Part shown: positions 1 through 8,722 of the stretch, in pieces | Layout of the letters: each line of letters opens with the position of its first letter | How positions within the stretch are numbered: the stretch's first letter is position 1 | Assembly: GCF_048269565.1 (NCBI RefSeq) | Contig: NZ_JBLXIK010000004.1 | Coordinates: 124,001-188,000, forward strand | Source: Maricaulis sp048269565 | GTDB taxonomy: Bacteria > Pseudomonadota > Alphaproteobacteria > Caulobacterales > Maricaulaceae | Length of the DNA stretch: 64,000 nucleotides | Direction of reading: 5' to 3' | Notes under the pieces: generated by a model | The model's input: the letters and a program-made list of their open reading frames with translations, nothing else | Databases searched by the model: none | What the model was told of the DNA's origin: nothing | Made by a program: the position numbers and the translations under genes

Positions 1-306
1 CCGGCGATTGCGGTGCGCCGCTTCCAGAAGGCATTCCTGAAACTGCCGGAGGATTCGATCGATCCGGCGCTGATGGCCAAGGGGCGCCGGGCGCTGGGGG
101 TGATGGAAATGCGGTTATTGTCGCGTGACTTTATCGTTGGCGACTCGATGACGCTCGCCGATATCGCGCTGGTTGCCTACACACGACTGGCGGATGAGGG
201 CGGTTTCGATCTCGATGAATTCCTCAATGTGCGCGGCTGGGTCGCCCGCATCGACCAGGAGCTCGGGCTCGATGTCGATGATGGCCGCGTCAACCCGATC
301 GGTTAG
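1..306 (+). CDS. Glutathione S-transferase family protein, C-terminal part
   Basis: This is the 3' end of a gene that begins before the window; the reading frame is open from base 1. About 100 residues remain. They resemble the alpha-helical C-terminal domain of cytosolic glutathione S-transferases: the stretch FIVGDSMTLADIALVAYT contains the conserved S/T-x-A-D-x-A helix-capping motif, followed by a GGFDL turn and a helix with W-V-A-R-I. The family conjugates glutathione to electrophiles or acts as a reductase. The substrate cannot be told, because the thioredoxin-like N-terminal domain lies outside the window. The Nudix gene starts three bases downstream, so the two are probably co-transcribed. 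Confidence 0.8.
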   Translation, partial: PAIAVRRFQKAFLKLPEDSIDPALMAKGRRALGVMEMRLLSRDFIVGDSMTLADIALVAYTRLADEGGFDLDEFLNVRGWVARIDQELGLDVDDGRVNPIG

Positions 307-309
307 GGC

Positions 310-798
310 GTGGAGCTGACACAAACTTTTGAAGCGGTGCCGCAATTCGGCCTGTGCGAGGCCGGCGCGCCCTATATTGCACGCCCCTGCGCCTTCGGTA
401 TCGCGCTCGACGAACGGGCTCGCATCGCCGTTGTTCGCATTGCGCGCGAGACCTATGTCAATTGGGATCTGCCCGGCGGGATGATTGATCCCGGCGAGAG
501 CGAGGGTCAGGCGCTGGCACGTGAGTTCTGCGAGGAGACCGGCTGGACGGTGCGCCCCGGTGCACTGGTGACGCGGGCCGAGCAATTCACCATCACCCGC
601 ACCGGCGAGCGCCGGCGCAATCGGTGCGGCTTTTTCCTGTGTACGCTGGACGCGATGACTGATGGCAAGATCGAGGACGATCACGAACTGGTCTGGCTCG
701 ACCCGCACGAGGCGCTGACGCGTCTGCGCCACGAGGCCGCCGCCTGGGCGGTGACGCAATGGCTGCGCATGGGACGGGTGTGTCACGGGCGGCGCTGA
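310..798 (+). CDS. Nudix hydrolase
   Basis: A 162-residue protein with a complete Nudix box: G57, E63, R71-E72, E75-E76 and G78 fit G-x5-E-x7-R-E-x2-E-E-x-G. These residues bind the divalent metal and the pyrophosphate. Nudix enzymes hydrolyse nucleoside diphosphates linked to another group. The substrate (for example a nucleotide sugar, dinucleoside polyphosphate or oxidised nucleotide) cannot be assigned from the box alone. The start is a GTG three bases after the glutathione S-transferase stop codon, so translation is probably coupled. It converges on the VWA gene with no gap between the two stop codons. Confidence 0.88.
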   Translation: MELTQTFEAVPQFGLCEAGAPYIARPCAFGIALDERARIAVVRIARETYVNWDLPGGMIDPGESEGQALAREFCEETGWTVRPGALVTRAEQFTITRTGERRRNRCGFFLCTLDAMTDGKIEDDHELVWLDPHEALTRLRHEAAAWAVTQWLRMGRVCHGRR

Positions 799-1974
799 TT
801 AGCGGGCCAACTCCCTGATCGCCTCGTCGACACCTTCCAGTGTCAGCGGGAACATGCGCTGGGCGCCGATCAGATCCTGAACCAGCTTGGTCGAGTGGGA
901 ATATTCCCACCATTCCTCGGGCTGCGGGTTAAGCCAGATCAGGTTGGGCCAGGTCTCGACCAGCCGCTTGATCCAGACGGCGCCGGCCTCGTCATTCCAA
1001 CCTTCCACCGAGCCGCCGGCATGGGTGATCTCATAGGGCGCCATGGCGGCATCACCGACGATGATCACTTTCCAGTCGTGCGGGTATTTGTGGATCAGAT
1101 CCAGCGTCGGCACGGTCTCGGCGCGGCGGCGGAGGTTGGAACGCCAGACGCCCTCATAGGGGCAATTGTGGAAGTAGAAATATTCCAGGTTCTTGAAGGT
1201 CGAGCGTGAGGCCGAGAACAATTCCTCGCAAAGCTTCACGTAAGGGTCCATCGAGCCGCCGACATCGAACAGGGCCAGCACCTTGATCGCATTGCGCCGT
1301 TCCGGCCGCATCACGACATCAAGCCAGCCCTGGCGCGCTGTGGCATTGATCGTATTGTCGAGGTCGAGTTCCTCCTGGGCGCCGTCACGGGCGAATTTGC
1401 GCAGGCGGCGCAGCGCGACCTTCAGATTGCGGGTGCCCAGTTCGCGGTCGCCATCGAGATCCTTGTAGCGGCGCTGTTCCCACACCTTGGCGGCGCGATT
1501 ATGCTTGCCCGGCCCGCCAATGCGTACGCCGGCCGGATTATAGCCGCCATGGCCGAAGGGCGAGGTGCCGCCGGTGCCGATCCATTTCGAGCCGCCCTCA
1601 TGGCGTTTTTCCTGCTCCTCAAGCCGCTTCTTCAGCGTCTCCATCAATTCCTCGAAGGGCAGAGCCTCCATGGCCGCCATCTCTTCCTCGGTGAGCAGTT
1701 TCTGCATCATGGCCTTGAGCCAGTCGTCGGGGATCTCGTTTTCGCCGAACAGATCGCCGAGGGTCTCGACGCCCTTGAAGACGTGGGCGAAGACCTGGTC
1801 GAACTTGTCGAAGGCCTTCTCGTCCTTGACCAGTGCGGCGCGGCTGACGGCGTAGAAATGGCCGATATCCGGATCGATCGCGCCCTTGTCGAGGGCTTCG
1901 AGGAGCGTCAGATATTCCCGCGTCGTGACGGGGATCTTGGCGGCGCGCAGCTGGGTGAAGAAATGATGGAGCAT
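799..1974 (-). CDS. VWA domain-containing protein, CoxE/YehP-like
   Basis: A 391-residue cytosolic protein with no signal peptide. The N-terminal half is helical and charged; a Gly-rich linker at about 125-155 leads to a von Willebrand factor A domain. Its metal-ion-dependent adhesion site is D237-x-G-G-S241, a Gly variant of the usual D-x-S-x-S. CoxE-like VWA proteins usually work with a MoxR-type AAA ATPase as a chaperone pair that inserts metals or remodels partner complexes, and the two genes are usually adjacent. Here the likely partner is on the same strand but about 7.4 kb away, at 9359-10246. The client is unknown. Confidence 0.8.
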   Translation of the reverse strand: MLHHFFTQLRAAKIPVTTREYLTLLEALDKGAIDPDIGHFYAVSRAALVKDEKAFDKFDQVFAHVFKGVETLGDLFGENEIPDDWLKAMMQKLLTEEEMAAMEALPFEELMETLKKRLEEQEKRHEGGSKWIGTGGTSPFGHGGYNPAGVRIGGPGKHNRAAKVWEQRRYKDLDGDRELGTRNLKVALRRLRKFARDGAQEELDLDNTINATARQGWLDVVMRPERRNAIKVLALFDVGGSMDPYVKLCEELFSASRSTFKNLEYFYFHNCPYEGVWRSNLRRRAETVPTLDLIHKYPHDWKVIIVGDAAMAPYEITHAGGSVEGWNDEAGAVWIKRLVETWPNLIWLNPQPEEWWEYSHSTKLVQDLIGAQRMFPLTLEGVDEAIRELAR

Positions 1975-2029
1975 GGCCGCAACCTAGCGGTCTTCCCGCC
2001 GCAGGAAAAGGCGGCCATCTGTCCAACGC

Positions 2030-2058
2030 AAAACGGCCCCGCCTGAAGGCGGGGCCGT
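2030..2058 (-). terminator. Rho-independent terminator after the TonB-dependent receptor gene
   Basis: A perfect 11-bp stem (2033-2043 with 2048-2058) encloses a four-base loop TGAA. Read on the minus strand it is followed by TTTTGCG, a short U-tract. It lies 22 bp past the stop codon of the receptor gene and 59 bp before the start of the VWA gene, so it should separate the two transcripts. Confidence 0.8.
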
Positions 2059-2080
2059 CCTGCTACCCGGAAGACCGGCT

Positions 2081-4492
2081 CTAGAAATCGTAGCCGATCT
2101 CCACCCCCAGGACGCGTGGTGTCGAAATGGTCGCGAACGGCGTGCCGAGCGTGTCGGCGGTGATGTTGTTGACGCCCTCGACATACTGGCTGTCGAACAC
2201 ATTGTTGGCAAAGGCGCTGACCGTCAGATTGCCGTTTGGTGCCGCCCAACGCAGGCGCAGATCGGTGCGATTGCGTGCCTCGCCGGTGTCGAAGGCGGCA
2301 TAGCCGCCGCAGGTGCCCTGCAGCACCGACTGGCTGTTGCAGCGGGTTTCGCCGCGATAGGCGTGATTGGCCTGCAGGGTGAGATCGCCATGGTCGCCCC
2401 AGTCGATCACATATTCCGCACCGACGGCGAGATTCCAGTAGGGCTCGCCCGTGGGCTCACCGGCCAGATCGGCGCCATTGCTGTCGACCCGGCGCTTGTG
2501 CGTGGAGTCGAGCCATTGCGCATTGCCGTAGAGCCGCAGCGCTTCGGACGCGCTCCAGTCGAGTTCGAGATCGACGCCGATGGCTTCATCATCGGAGGTC
2601 TGGACCAGGTATTGCGGAATGCCGCCGCCGGTTGGCACAACCAGGCGCACAGACTGCTTGCCTTCATACAGGTAGGAGAAGACCGACATGTTGAAGATCA
2701 GGTCGGGATTGATGAAGTCGGACTTGAAGCCGAATTCCCAGTTCGTGACCGTTTCGTTCTCGAAGCGCGAGCCGACCTCGACCGAGTTGAAGCCGCCGGC
2801 CTTGTAGCCCTCGCTGAACGAGCCATAGACCATGATATTGTCGGTCAGCTGATAATCGAGCACGACGCGCGGGCTCAGATTGCTCCAGCTGTCCTGCTGG
2901 ATGCAGGCGACATTCTCCGCGACATTGACCCCATTGTCACAGGCGACACCGGCAAGCGGCGCGAGGTCGAACACGAAGTCGAACTGGAAGTCGGCCGGCG
3001 AGGCACCGGCGAGGCCGAGAATGCCGGCACCGTCCAGCGCGGCCAGGGTCTGGTCGAGACTGTCGGCCTGGCGGCTACCATTGATCCACTGGAAGCTCTT
3101 CTCGTCTTCGGTATAGCGCAGGCCGACCGAGAGATTCATCCGGTCCGTCACCGACCAGATCATGTCGGCATAGATGGCGCTGGCGGTGAATTCGCCGTGA
3201 TTATACATATTCTCCGACCAGGAATGGCCGAGCATGGTGTAGGACAGGCCGAACGGCACCAGCAGGCCATATTCCAGATCGGTGAAGGGCGTGCCGGCAC
3301 CGAGATTGCCGAGTACGGTATTGACCGTATCGGTATAGGTGTGGGTCTCGGAGACTTGGTCGGCGGTCTCGTCATAATAGCTTGCACCGATCAGCCAATC
3401 GACCGGGCCGGACGTGCCGGCGAGGCGGAACTCTTGGTAGAAAGCCTCATTTTCCTCGACATTGCTGGTGTCGAAATAGGTGTCGATCCGTTTCGTGCCG
3501 TCCTCGTCCTCGCGATTCATCGTCGAAAATTCACGATAAGAGGTCAGCGAGGTCAGGGTCACGGCGCCGATGTCCTGATGGATGGTCAGGGTCGTTTCAG
3601 CCAGGTCGCGCGACTCGCGATTGATGGCGACATCATTGCGGATCGGTGCGTTGAACGGGTCGAGATAGGTGCTGGAATCAACCGGCAGGGCGGGCGTGGC
3701 CGGATAGGCGGGCAGGTCGACAATGCCGATCGCCGGACGCGCATCCTGGCTGATATTGTCGCGGCTGTGGCGAAGCAGGATCTCGGTCGACGGGGTCGCA
3801 TTCCAGCGCACCGTGATCCGGTCGGCCGAGCCGTTTTCGCGCCGGTAGTCCTCGCCCGTGACGGCATCGGTGAGCCAGCCATCGGCCTTGTTGCTCAGGA
3901 AGTTGGCCCGGACCGCCAGGTTGTCGGTGATCGGGATATTGATCATGCCCTCGGTGCGGACGCGGTTATGACTGCCCAGTCGCAGCGCCAACCGGCCCTC
4001 GAGTTCATCGCTGGGCGCGCGGGTGACGATCGAGACCGCCCCGGCGGCGGAATTGCGTCCGAACAGCGTGCCTTGCGGTCCCTTCAGCACTTCGATGCGC
4101 TCGATATCATTGAAGGCGAGCAGGGAGGCACCGGAGCGGGCGGCATAGATGCCGTCAACATAGATGCCGACCGCGGGATCAGTGCCGACGCCGAAATCGC
4201 TCGTGGTGATGCCGCGGATCGAATAGCGCGGCTGGGTCGGGCTGCCATTGGAGACGTCGAGGCCGGGAACGAAAGCGTCGAGATCGCCCATGTCATCGGC
4301 CGCAACCGAATCGATGAACTCACTGTCGAGCACCTGGAGCGAAATCGGCACATCCTGCGAGGACTGGGCGCGTTGCTGCGCCGTGACGGTGATGACGTCC
4401 TGGGCCATGGCGGGTGCTGCCAGGATGCAGGCAACTGTTGTCGCCAGCGCGAAGCGCAGGCCAGGCCGGCGTGTCGGTGTCTTGAAATTCAT
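2081..4492 (-). CDS. TonB-dependent outer-membrane receptor
   Basis: An 803-residue receptor. The chosen ATG is preceded by GGGGAGAA and opens a clear signal peptide ending in APAMA. A TonB-box-like DVITVTAQ follows, then a plug domain with YSIRGI and the motif IERIEVLKGPQGTLFGRNSAAGAVSI, and a long beta-barrel ending in the aromatic residue F (GYDF). An in-frame ATG 76 codons upstream would hide the signal peptide, so it was not used. Such receptors import siderophores, cobalamin or carbohydrates using TonB energy. The ligand is unknown; sequence style is close to the broad Fe/polyphenol-oligomer receptor group. The divergent TetR gene probably regulates it. Confidence 0.92.
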   Translation of the reverse strand: MNFKTPTRRPGLRFALATTVACILAAPAMAQDVITVTAQQRAQSSQDVPISLQVLDSEFIDSVAADDMGDLDAFVPGLDVSNGSPTQPRYSIRGITTSDFGVGTDPAVGIYVDGIYAARSGASLLAFNDIERIEVLKGPQGTLFGRNSAAGAVSIVTRAPSDELEGRLALRLGSHNRVRTEGMINIPITDNLAVRANFLSNKADGWLTDAVTGEDYRRENGSADRITVRWNATPSTEILLRHSRDNISQDARPAIGIVDLPAYPATPALPVDSSTYLDPFNAPIRNDVAINRESRDLAETTLTIHQDIGAVTLTSLTSYREFSTMNREDEDGTKRIDTYFDTSNVEENEAFYQEFRLAGTSGPVDWLIGASYYDETADQVSETHTYTDTVNTVLGNLGAGTPFTDLEYGLLVPFGLSYTMLGHSWSENMYNHGEFTASAIYADMIWSVTDRMNLSVGLRYTEDEKSFQWINGSRQADSLDQTLAALDGAGILGLAGASPADFQFDFVFDLAPLAGVACDNGVNVAENVACIQQDSWSNLSPRVVLDYQLTDNIMVYGSFSEGYKAGGFNSVEVGSRFENETVTNWEFGFKSDFINPDLIFNMSVFSYLYEGKQSVRLVVPTGGGIPQYLVQTSDDEAIGVDLELDWSASEALRLYGNAQWLDSTHKRRVDSNGADLAGEPTGEPYWNLAVGAEYVIDWGDHGDLTLQANHAYRGETRCNSQSVLQGTCGGYAAFDTGEARNRTDLRLRWAAPNGNLTVSAFANNVFDSQYVEGVNNITADTLGTPFATISTPRVLGVEIGYDF

Positions 4493-4700
4493 TTTCTCCC
4501 CCTGGGCCTGTGGCCCGTTCCGGTCCGAGCATCCCGATTTGTGCGCCGCCGACCGTCTTGCCGCATGGAATATTGGGCTTGCTTGCCGTATAAGCGAAAC
4601 AGAATTTTTTTCAGGTATGCAAGCGTCCAGCTGGCTGGCAGGTGCGTTGGTGGTCGCCTGACGTAAATTGGTCACACTTGCCTGTGCGCCGTGATGTGCG

Positions 4701-4712
4701 ATTTTGCAAAAT
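4701..4712. promoter_or_regulatory. Perfect 12-bp palindrome, candidate TetR operator
   Basis: ATTTTGCAAAAT lies between the divergent receptor and TetR genes, 20 bp before the proposed GTG start of the regulator. TetR proteins commonly bind such symmetric sites between divergent genes. The site is short and AT-rich, so the assignment is an inference from position and symmetry. Confidence 0.35.
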
Positions 4713-4731
4713 GAAATCAACGAGGCTGACC

Positions 4732-5385
4732 GTGAACGAGCGTGCCCCTACAGAGATGGTCGACCTGGAGCGGCGAGCGGCCCCGCAGCAAAAGCGCTCG
4801 CAGGCCCGGATCGCGCAGATCGTCGCGGCGACCAAGCGTCTGCTGGAACGCGATGAAATTGATTCCATCACCACCACCACTGTCGCCGCCGAGGCCAGCG
4901 TGCCGGTCAGTTCGGTCTATCGCTATTTCCCGAATATCTATTCGATCCACCGTACAATTCTGGAAGAGTTCAAGATCGAGACCGACAGGATCGTCTCAAG
5001 AATCCTGGAAGATCCCGAAGAGCAGGACTGGGAGGCGAGCCTCTCCAGCATGATCTTCGGATTGCGCGAACTGGTCGCCAATAACCCGTCCTACGGTGCC
5101 GTTTTCCGTCTCACGCTGATGACGCATGAATTGCGTGCGGTCCGGCAAGCTTGGAATCTGCGTCTTGCCGGTGTGCTCGCGACTCGGTGGCGCGGGGGGC
5201 TCGACGGCTTTCATGGCGGCAATCCGGAGATTGTCGCGCGCATGGCCGTCGAAATCTATTGTTCCGCCGAAATCCTGATCTTCGAGGCACGGGACAATCC
5301 GGAGGAGGGCGAGGCCTATTTCACAGAGGCGCTGATGGCGTTGCAGCGCTATCTCGCTCCCTACCTCGCCCCACAGACTGACTGA
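4732..5385 (+). CDS. TetR family transcriptional regulator
   Basis: A 217-residue regulator. The N-terminal DNA-binding domain has the TetR helix-turn-helix pattern (I-T-T-T-T-V-A-A-E-A-S-V-P-V-S-S-V-Y-R-Y-F-P, about residues 45-66). The C-terminal part is helical, as expected for a ligand-binding and dimerisation domain. The GTG start was chosen because GAGG sits six bases upstream; an ATG at 4711 has no ribosome site, and one at 4756 is a second possibility. The gene is divergent from the TonB-dependent receptor and probably controls it. The ligand is unknown. It converges closely with the diheme lipoprotein gene. Confidence 0.85.
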   Translation: MNERAPTEMVDLERRAAPQQKRSQARIAQIVAATKRLLERDEIDSITTTTVAAEASVPVSSVYRYFPNIYSIHRTILEEFKIETDRIVSRILEDPEEQDWEASLSSMIFGLRELVANNPSYGAVFRLTLMTHELRAVRQAWNLRLAGVLATRWRGGLDGFHGGNPEIVARMAVEIYCSAEILIFEARDNPEEGEAYFTEALMALQRYLAPYLAPQTD

Positions 5386-5398
5386 ACCCGCGTCCGGG

Positions 5399-6523
5399 CT
5401 AGCCACAATCGCCTGGCAGGCTCTCGATCCATTCGCGGATCAGGGCGACGCCTTCGGCGTGGATGGTCGAGCGGCCGATTTCCGGCATCATCTGGTCGGG
5501 ATGAATATTGTCGAGACGGAAGAGCAGGATCGAATCGTCAGGCCGGCCCGGGAAAATATCGAACGGGCGATCTCCCGTGCCGGCACCGGCGGCGACCGGC
5601 GGCTTGCAGAAGCCGGCTGCCGGTCCGTGCGGGACGTTGGGTTCCAGATCCAGACCCGAAGTGTCGGCCGGTCCGACCGGGCTGTGGCAATGCGAGCAAT
5701 TGGCGTCGAGATAGGCGCGGGCGCGCGCTTCCAGAGGGGCGGTAACGTCCTCCCAGTCGGCGTTGCGGGGCGCTTGCGCTGACGCCGGTGTGCCGTTCAG
5801 GTAACCGATCTCGGTCAGATATTCGAGCTGGTTGCGTGTGCCGTCCGGATAGTCGAAATCCCGATTGAGATGGCGCGGTTTCGGGCCGATCGGCGCGATG
5901 GCGCGGGTATTGGAATCCGGAGCGTGACAGCTGGCGCACTGGTTGGCGTCCGGCATGACATAGGTGAAATCGATCTGACCACCATCGGCACTGATCATCT
6001 GCAGTGGCACGATATCGCCATAGCGATGCAGCACGGCCTCGGTCTGGTCTTCATTCCAGCGGTAGGGGATGGCGGCCCAGCCGTTCTCGCGGTGGACCAG
6101 GATACGCGTCTCGATCAATTGCACGCGCGACAGGTCGAGGCTGCCATCGGCATTGGTCAGGCTGTGCCCGTCCCCGGCGGCGACCATGCCGGGCGTGTCC
6201 GCCAGCGGATAATAGAAGGTCTTGGTGATGACGGTGCCGACCGGGAAGTCGAGCGTGTCGCCTTCGCGATAGCCGGCCTGCAGCCCGGCCGGCATCCAGA
6301 TCGAGCGGAGCTTGAGGGCGTAATCGGTGAAGAGCGGCGTATTGAGATCATAGGGAACAACGCCGTCTGCGAGGCGAAGCTCGCCGCCGGCGATGCCCAG
6401 CTGTCCCCATTCGGAGAGCAGCCGGGGATCGTCATTGGCGTGGTATTGCGGGGTCGGTGCGTCCGGCGAACAGGCCGCCAGGGCGATCGCAATCAGCAGC
6501 AGGGATCCACGCAACCCACCCAT
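5399..6523 (-). CDS. SO2930-family diheme c-type cytochrome lipoprotein
   Basis: A 374-residue protein with a lipoprotein signal peptide (IAIALAAC, the Cys being the lipidated residue). Two CxxCH haem c motifs are present, CASCH in the middle and CSHCH further on, with Met-rich segments near the C-terminus that could give axial ligands. It fits the conserved family of diheme proteins that occurs as a two-gene pair with a parallel beta-helix protein; the function of that pair is not established. The start was chosen because AGGAG lies seven bases upstream and overlaps the stop region of the beta-helix gene, which points to translational coupling. Probable role: periplasmic or surface electron transfer (inference). 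Confidence 0.82.
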   Translation of the reverse strand: MGGLRGSLLLIAIALAACSPDAPTPQYHANDDPRLLSEWGQLGIAGGELRLADGVVPYDLNTPLFTDYALKLRSIWMPAGLQAGYREGDTLDFPVGTVITKTFYYPLADTPGMVAAGDGHSLTNADGSLDLSRVQLIETRILVHRENGWAAIPYRWNEDQTEAVLHRYGDIVPLQMISADGGQIDFTYVMPDANQCASCHAPDSNTRAIAPIGPKPRHLNRDFDYPDGTRNQLEYLTEIGYLNGTPASAQAPRNADWEDVTAPLEARARAYLDANCSHCHSPVGPADTSGLDLEPNVPHGPAAGFCKPPVAAGAGTGDRPFDIFPGRPDDSILLFRLDNIHPDQMMPEIGRSTIHAEGVALIREWIESLPGDCG

Positions 6524-6533
6524 GATCATTCTC

Positions 6534-7775
6534 CTAGTTGGCGAAGGCGAGTTCAACGCCGCCCAGCGGCTCGAGGGCACAGCTGAAGGCCGCCGTGTCG
6601 ACGCGCGGTGAGGCATAGCCATTCGGGCCGTCGGCATTGAGCACGTCGACCGGATCGCTGTTGCAGATGCGCAATTCGGCCGGCATGGCGCCATCGACGA
6701 ATTTGCCGTCATCGATATAGCCATCAAACAGCACGTCGGGCAGGGCGCCATTGAGACCGAACATGGTGACTTTCAGCGCCGTCAGGTCGAGCCCGTCCGG
6801 ATCGGTGCCGCCGCCGGAATAGGTGTTGTCGTGAATCCAGATCGCCTCGGGATAGGGATCGAAATTCTCCTGCACCGAGTAGGAGGAATAGCCGGTCGAA
6901 TGCAGGCTGGAGATGATGATGTTGGCGGTGTTGTTGTCGGCCAGGCGATTATTGAAAATCTCGACCTGGTCGTTGGAATTGATGACGATGCCCGAGCCGG
7001 CCGGAACGCTGGCGACCGGGGTGCCGGCATGGCCGAAATTCTCGGTATTATTGCCGAAGACGTCATTGTCGTAGACGCGGGTATGATAACCCGGCTGCGG
7101 CAGGTTGGGCATGTTGAAGACGAGAATGCCGCCGGTATTGTTGGTCGCCGTATTGCCATAGACATCGGCGCCGATGCAGTTCTCGATCTCGATGCCGGCG
7201 ACATTGTATTCGGCGCGGCTGTTGCGCACGATCACATTGCGCGACTGGCCGACATAGATGCCGGCGTCGGAAGCGCCGATCGAGACCGTGTCCTCGACCA
7301 GGACATTGGTGGTCTGCACCGGATAGATGCCATAGGCGCCATTTTCGGTGGCGTAGCCATTGGTCCATTCGACGCGGACGCCGCGGATGATGATGTTCTC
7401 GCCGCCATTCACTTTCAGACCGTCACCGATCGTGTCTTCGATGGCGAGGTTTTCCAGGGTGAAATCATTGGCGGTGACGATCAGGCCTTCAGCGCCGGCG
7501 ATCTGGTTCTGGAAGCTCAGGATCGTCTCGTCCATGCCGGCACCGCGAATGGTGACGCCATCGACATTGAGGCTGAGCGAGCGGGTGAAGCTGTAGATGC
7601 CGGCGGGAATCTCGATCACATCGCCGGGCTGGGCGTCGATCAGCTGTTCCAGCAGCACGCTCTGGTAATCGGTGTCGGCCGCCGACAGGTCGCGGCTGGT
7701 ATCGGCCGGGTTGCCGCAGCCGGCCAGTGCGAACACCGCAACGCCCAGCATCATATTCCGTATCGTCGTCTTCAT
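6534..7775 (-). CDS. Parallel beta-helix repeat lipoprotein, partner of the diheme protein
   Basis: A 413-residue protein with a lipoprotein signal (VFALAGC). The rest consists of repeated short strands with N-x-I, V-x-N and G-I-x-V patterns (for example NVLVEDT, GIYVGQS, GIEIENC), typical of right-handed parallel beta-helices of the pectate lyase/NosD type. It matches the known pairing of a beta-helix lipoprotein with a diheme cytochrome gene, whose joint function is unknown. GGGGAG lies upstream of the chosen ATG; an upstream in-frame start would mask the signal peptide. Beta-helix folds often bind or cleave acidic polysaccharides, but no catalytic triad could be assigned by eye. Confidence 0.82.
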   Translation of the reverse strand: MKTTIRNMMLGVAVFALAGCGNPADTSRDLSAADTDYQSVLLEQLIDAQPGDVIEIPAGIYSFTRSLSLNVDGVTIRGAGMDETILSFQNQIAGAEGLIVTANDFTLENLAIEDTIGDGLKVNGGENIIIRGVRVEWTNGYATENGAYGIYPVQTTNVLVEDTVSIGASDAGIYVGQSRNVIVRNSRAEYNVAGIEIENCIGADVYGNTATNNTGGILVFNMPNLPQPGYHTRVYDNDVFGNNTENFGHAGTPVASVPAGSGIVINSNDQVEIFNNRLADNNTANIIISSLHSTGYSSYSVQENFDPYPEAIWIHDNTYSGGGTDPDGLDLTALKVTMFGLNGALPDVLFDGYIDDGKFVDGAMPAELRICNSDPVDVLNADGPNGYASPRVDTAAFSCALEPLGGVELAFAN

Positions 7776-7905
7776 CCCGATCTCCCCTGGATCCATTCGC
7801 GTATTTCGGCCGCCTTGCGGACGATGAGTGTCATGATGGCAAAAATTCCACATTCCGGACATCGATACAATCAGAAACAGAAACACTTTCCGATTTTTCC
7901 GCAGT

Positions 7906-7921
7906 TGACCGGAATCGGTCA
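7906..7921. promoter_or_regulatory. Inverted repeat upstream of the beta-helix/diheme operon
   Basis: TGACCG-GAAT-CGGTCA, six-base arms around a four-base spacer, lies about 130 bp upstream of the beta-helix gene, which probably leads the two-gene operon. It could be an operator. Symmetry and position are the only evidence. Confidence 0.25.
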
Positions 7922-7941
7922 CAGCGCAGCAGCCGTCGTAG

Positions 7942-7987
7942 CCGCCGTTCCCGGCTCGGGTGCCGTGAGGGCTGGCCGGGACGGCGG
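7942..7987 (-). terminator. GC-rich hairpin after the acetyltransferase gene
   Basis: CCGCCGTTCCCGGC pairs with GCCGGGACGGCGG apart from one bulged base. It lies about 30 bp past the acetyltransferase stop codon on the minus strand. No U-tract follows, so it is at best a weak terminator or an RNA-stabilising structure. Confidence 0.35.
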
Positions 7988-8018
7988 TGTTTGGTGAGGC
8001 GAAGTTCCTGGCGGCAGC

Positions 8019-8669
8019 CTATGCCGGCGGTGGGCGCAGCCGGCTGAGGGCTTCGACATCCGCCTGCATCAGCGCGTCTGACGCCGCCGCGATGCGCTCG
8101 ACCGGCCAGTCCCACCAGGCCAGCTCCAGCATGCGTTCGATATCGGCTTCGGGCAGGCGGTGCTTGATGGGCCGGGCCGGATTGCCGCCGACAATCGTGT
8201 AGGGCGCGACGTCGCTGGTGACGACCGCCTTGGCGGCGATGATGGCGCCATGGCCAATGGTGACGCCGGGCATGATGGTCGCGTCCCAGCCGATCCAGAC
8301 GTCGTGGCCGATGGTGATGCCGCCCTTGTCGGGCCAGGGTCCCGGATCGGGTTCGCCCCAGCAGCCGAAGATCGGGAAGGGATAGCTCGAGAGCCGGTCG
8401 GCGAAATGATTGCCGCCATTGAGGACAAAGCTGGCATCGGCGGCGATCGAGCAGAATTTGCCGATCACCAGACGGTCATCGATGAAATCAAAGGCGTATT
8501 TCACCTGTTCGGCAAAACGCGCCGGATCGCCAAAGGAATGGATATAGCTGTAATCGCCGGCTTGGATCTTGGGGTGATCGGCGAGCAGCGGTTTGAGATA
8601 GGCCATCGACGGCGCCGCCGGCATCGGGTGCAGCGTCATCGGGTCGAGGGCGGGGTGGGATTCAGTCAT
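8019..8669 (-). CDS. Hexapeptide-repeat acetyltransferase, Vat/CatB-like
   Basis: A 216-residue protein of the left-handed beta-helix acyltransferase class. Characteristic features are the early YSYIHSFGD segment, the IGKFCSIAADA turn, the NGGNHFADRLSSYPF loop carrying the likely catalytic His, and hexapeptide repeats from IGHDVWIGWDATIMPGVTIG on, followed by GGNPARPIKHRLP. This pattern matches the xenobiotic acetyltransferase group (streptogramin Vat, chloramphenicol CatB) and related sugar O-acetyltransferases. The real acceptor may be a sugar rather than an antibiotic; sequence alone cannot decide. It is a single gene, separated from the beta-helix operon by about 240 bp. Confidence 0.82.
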   Translation of the reverse strand: MTESHPALDPMTLHPMPAAPSMAYLKPLLADHPKIQAGDYSYIHSFGDPARFAEQVKYAFDFIDDRLVIGKFCSIAADASFVLNGGNHFADRLSSYPFPIFGCWGEPDPGPWPDKGGITIGHDVWIGWDATIMPGVTIGHGAIIAAKAVVTSDVAPYTIVGGNPARPIKHRLPEADIERMLELAWWDWPVERIAAASDALMQADVEALSRLRPPPA

Positions 8670-8722
8670 GGACGACTCCGCACGGTATGAGTTTCAGGAA
8701 GCGTATCTCACAGAGTGGAAGA

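Noticed and set aside
2363..4666. Long open frame (767 codons) on the plus strand opposite the TonB-dependent receptor
   Set aside because: It is antisense to a convincing receptor with signal peptide, plug motif and barrel. High GC leaves long antisense frames open, and its translation is rich in Arg, Gly and Asp with no domain pattern.
7776..8018. Possible small gene or RNA between the beta-helix and acetyltransferase genes
   Set aside because: No frame with a ribosome site was found; only an inverted repeat and a GC-rich hairpin are visible.
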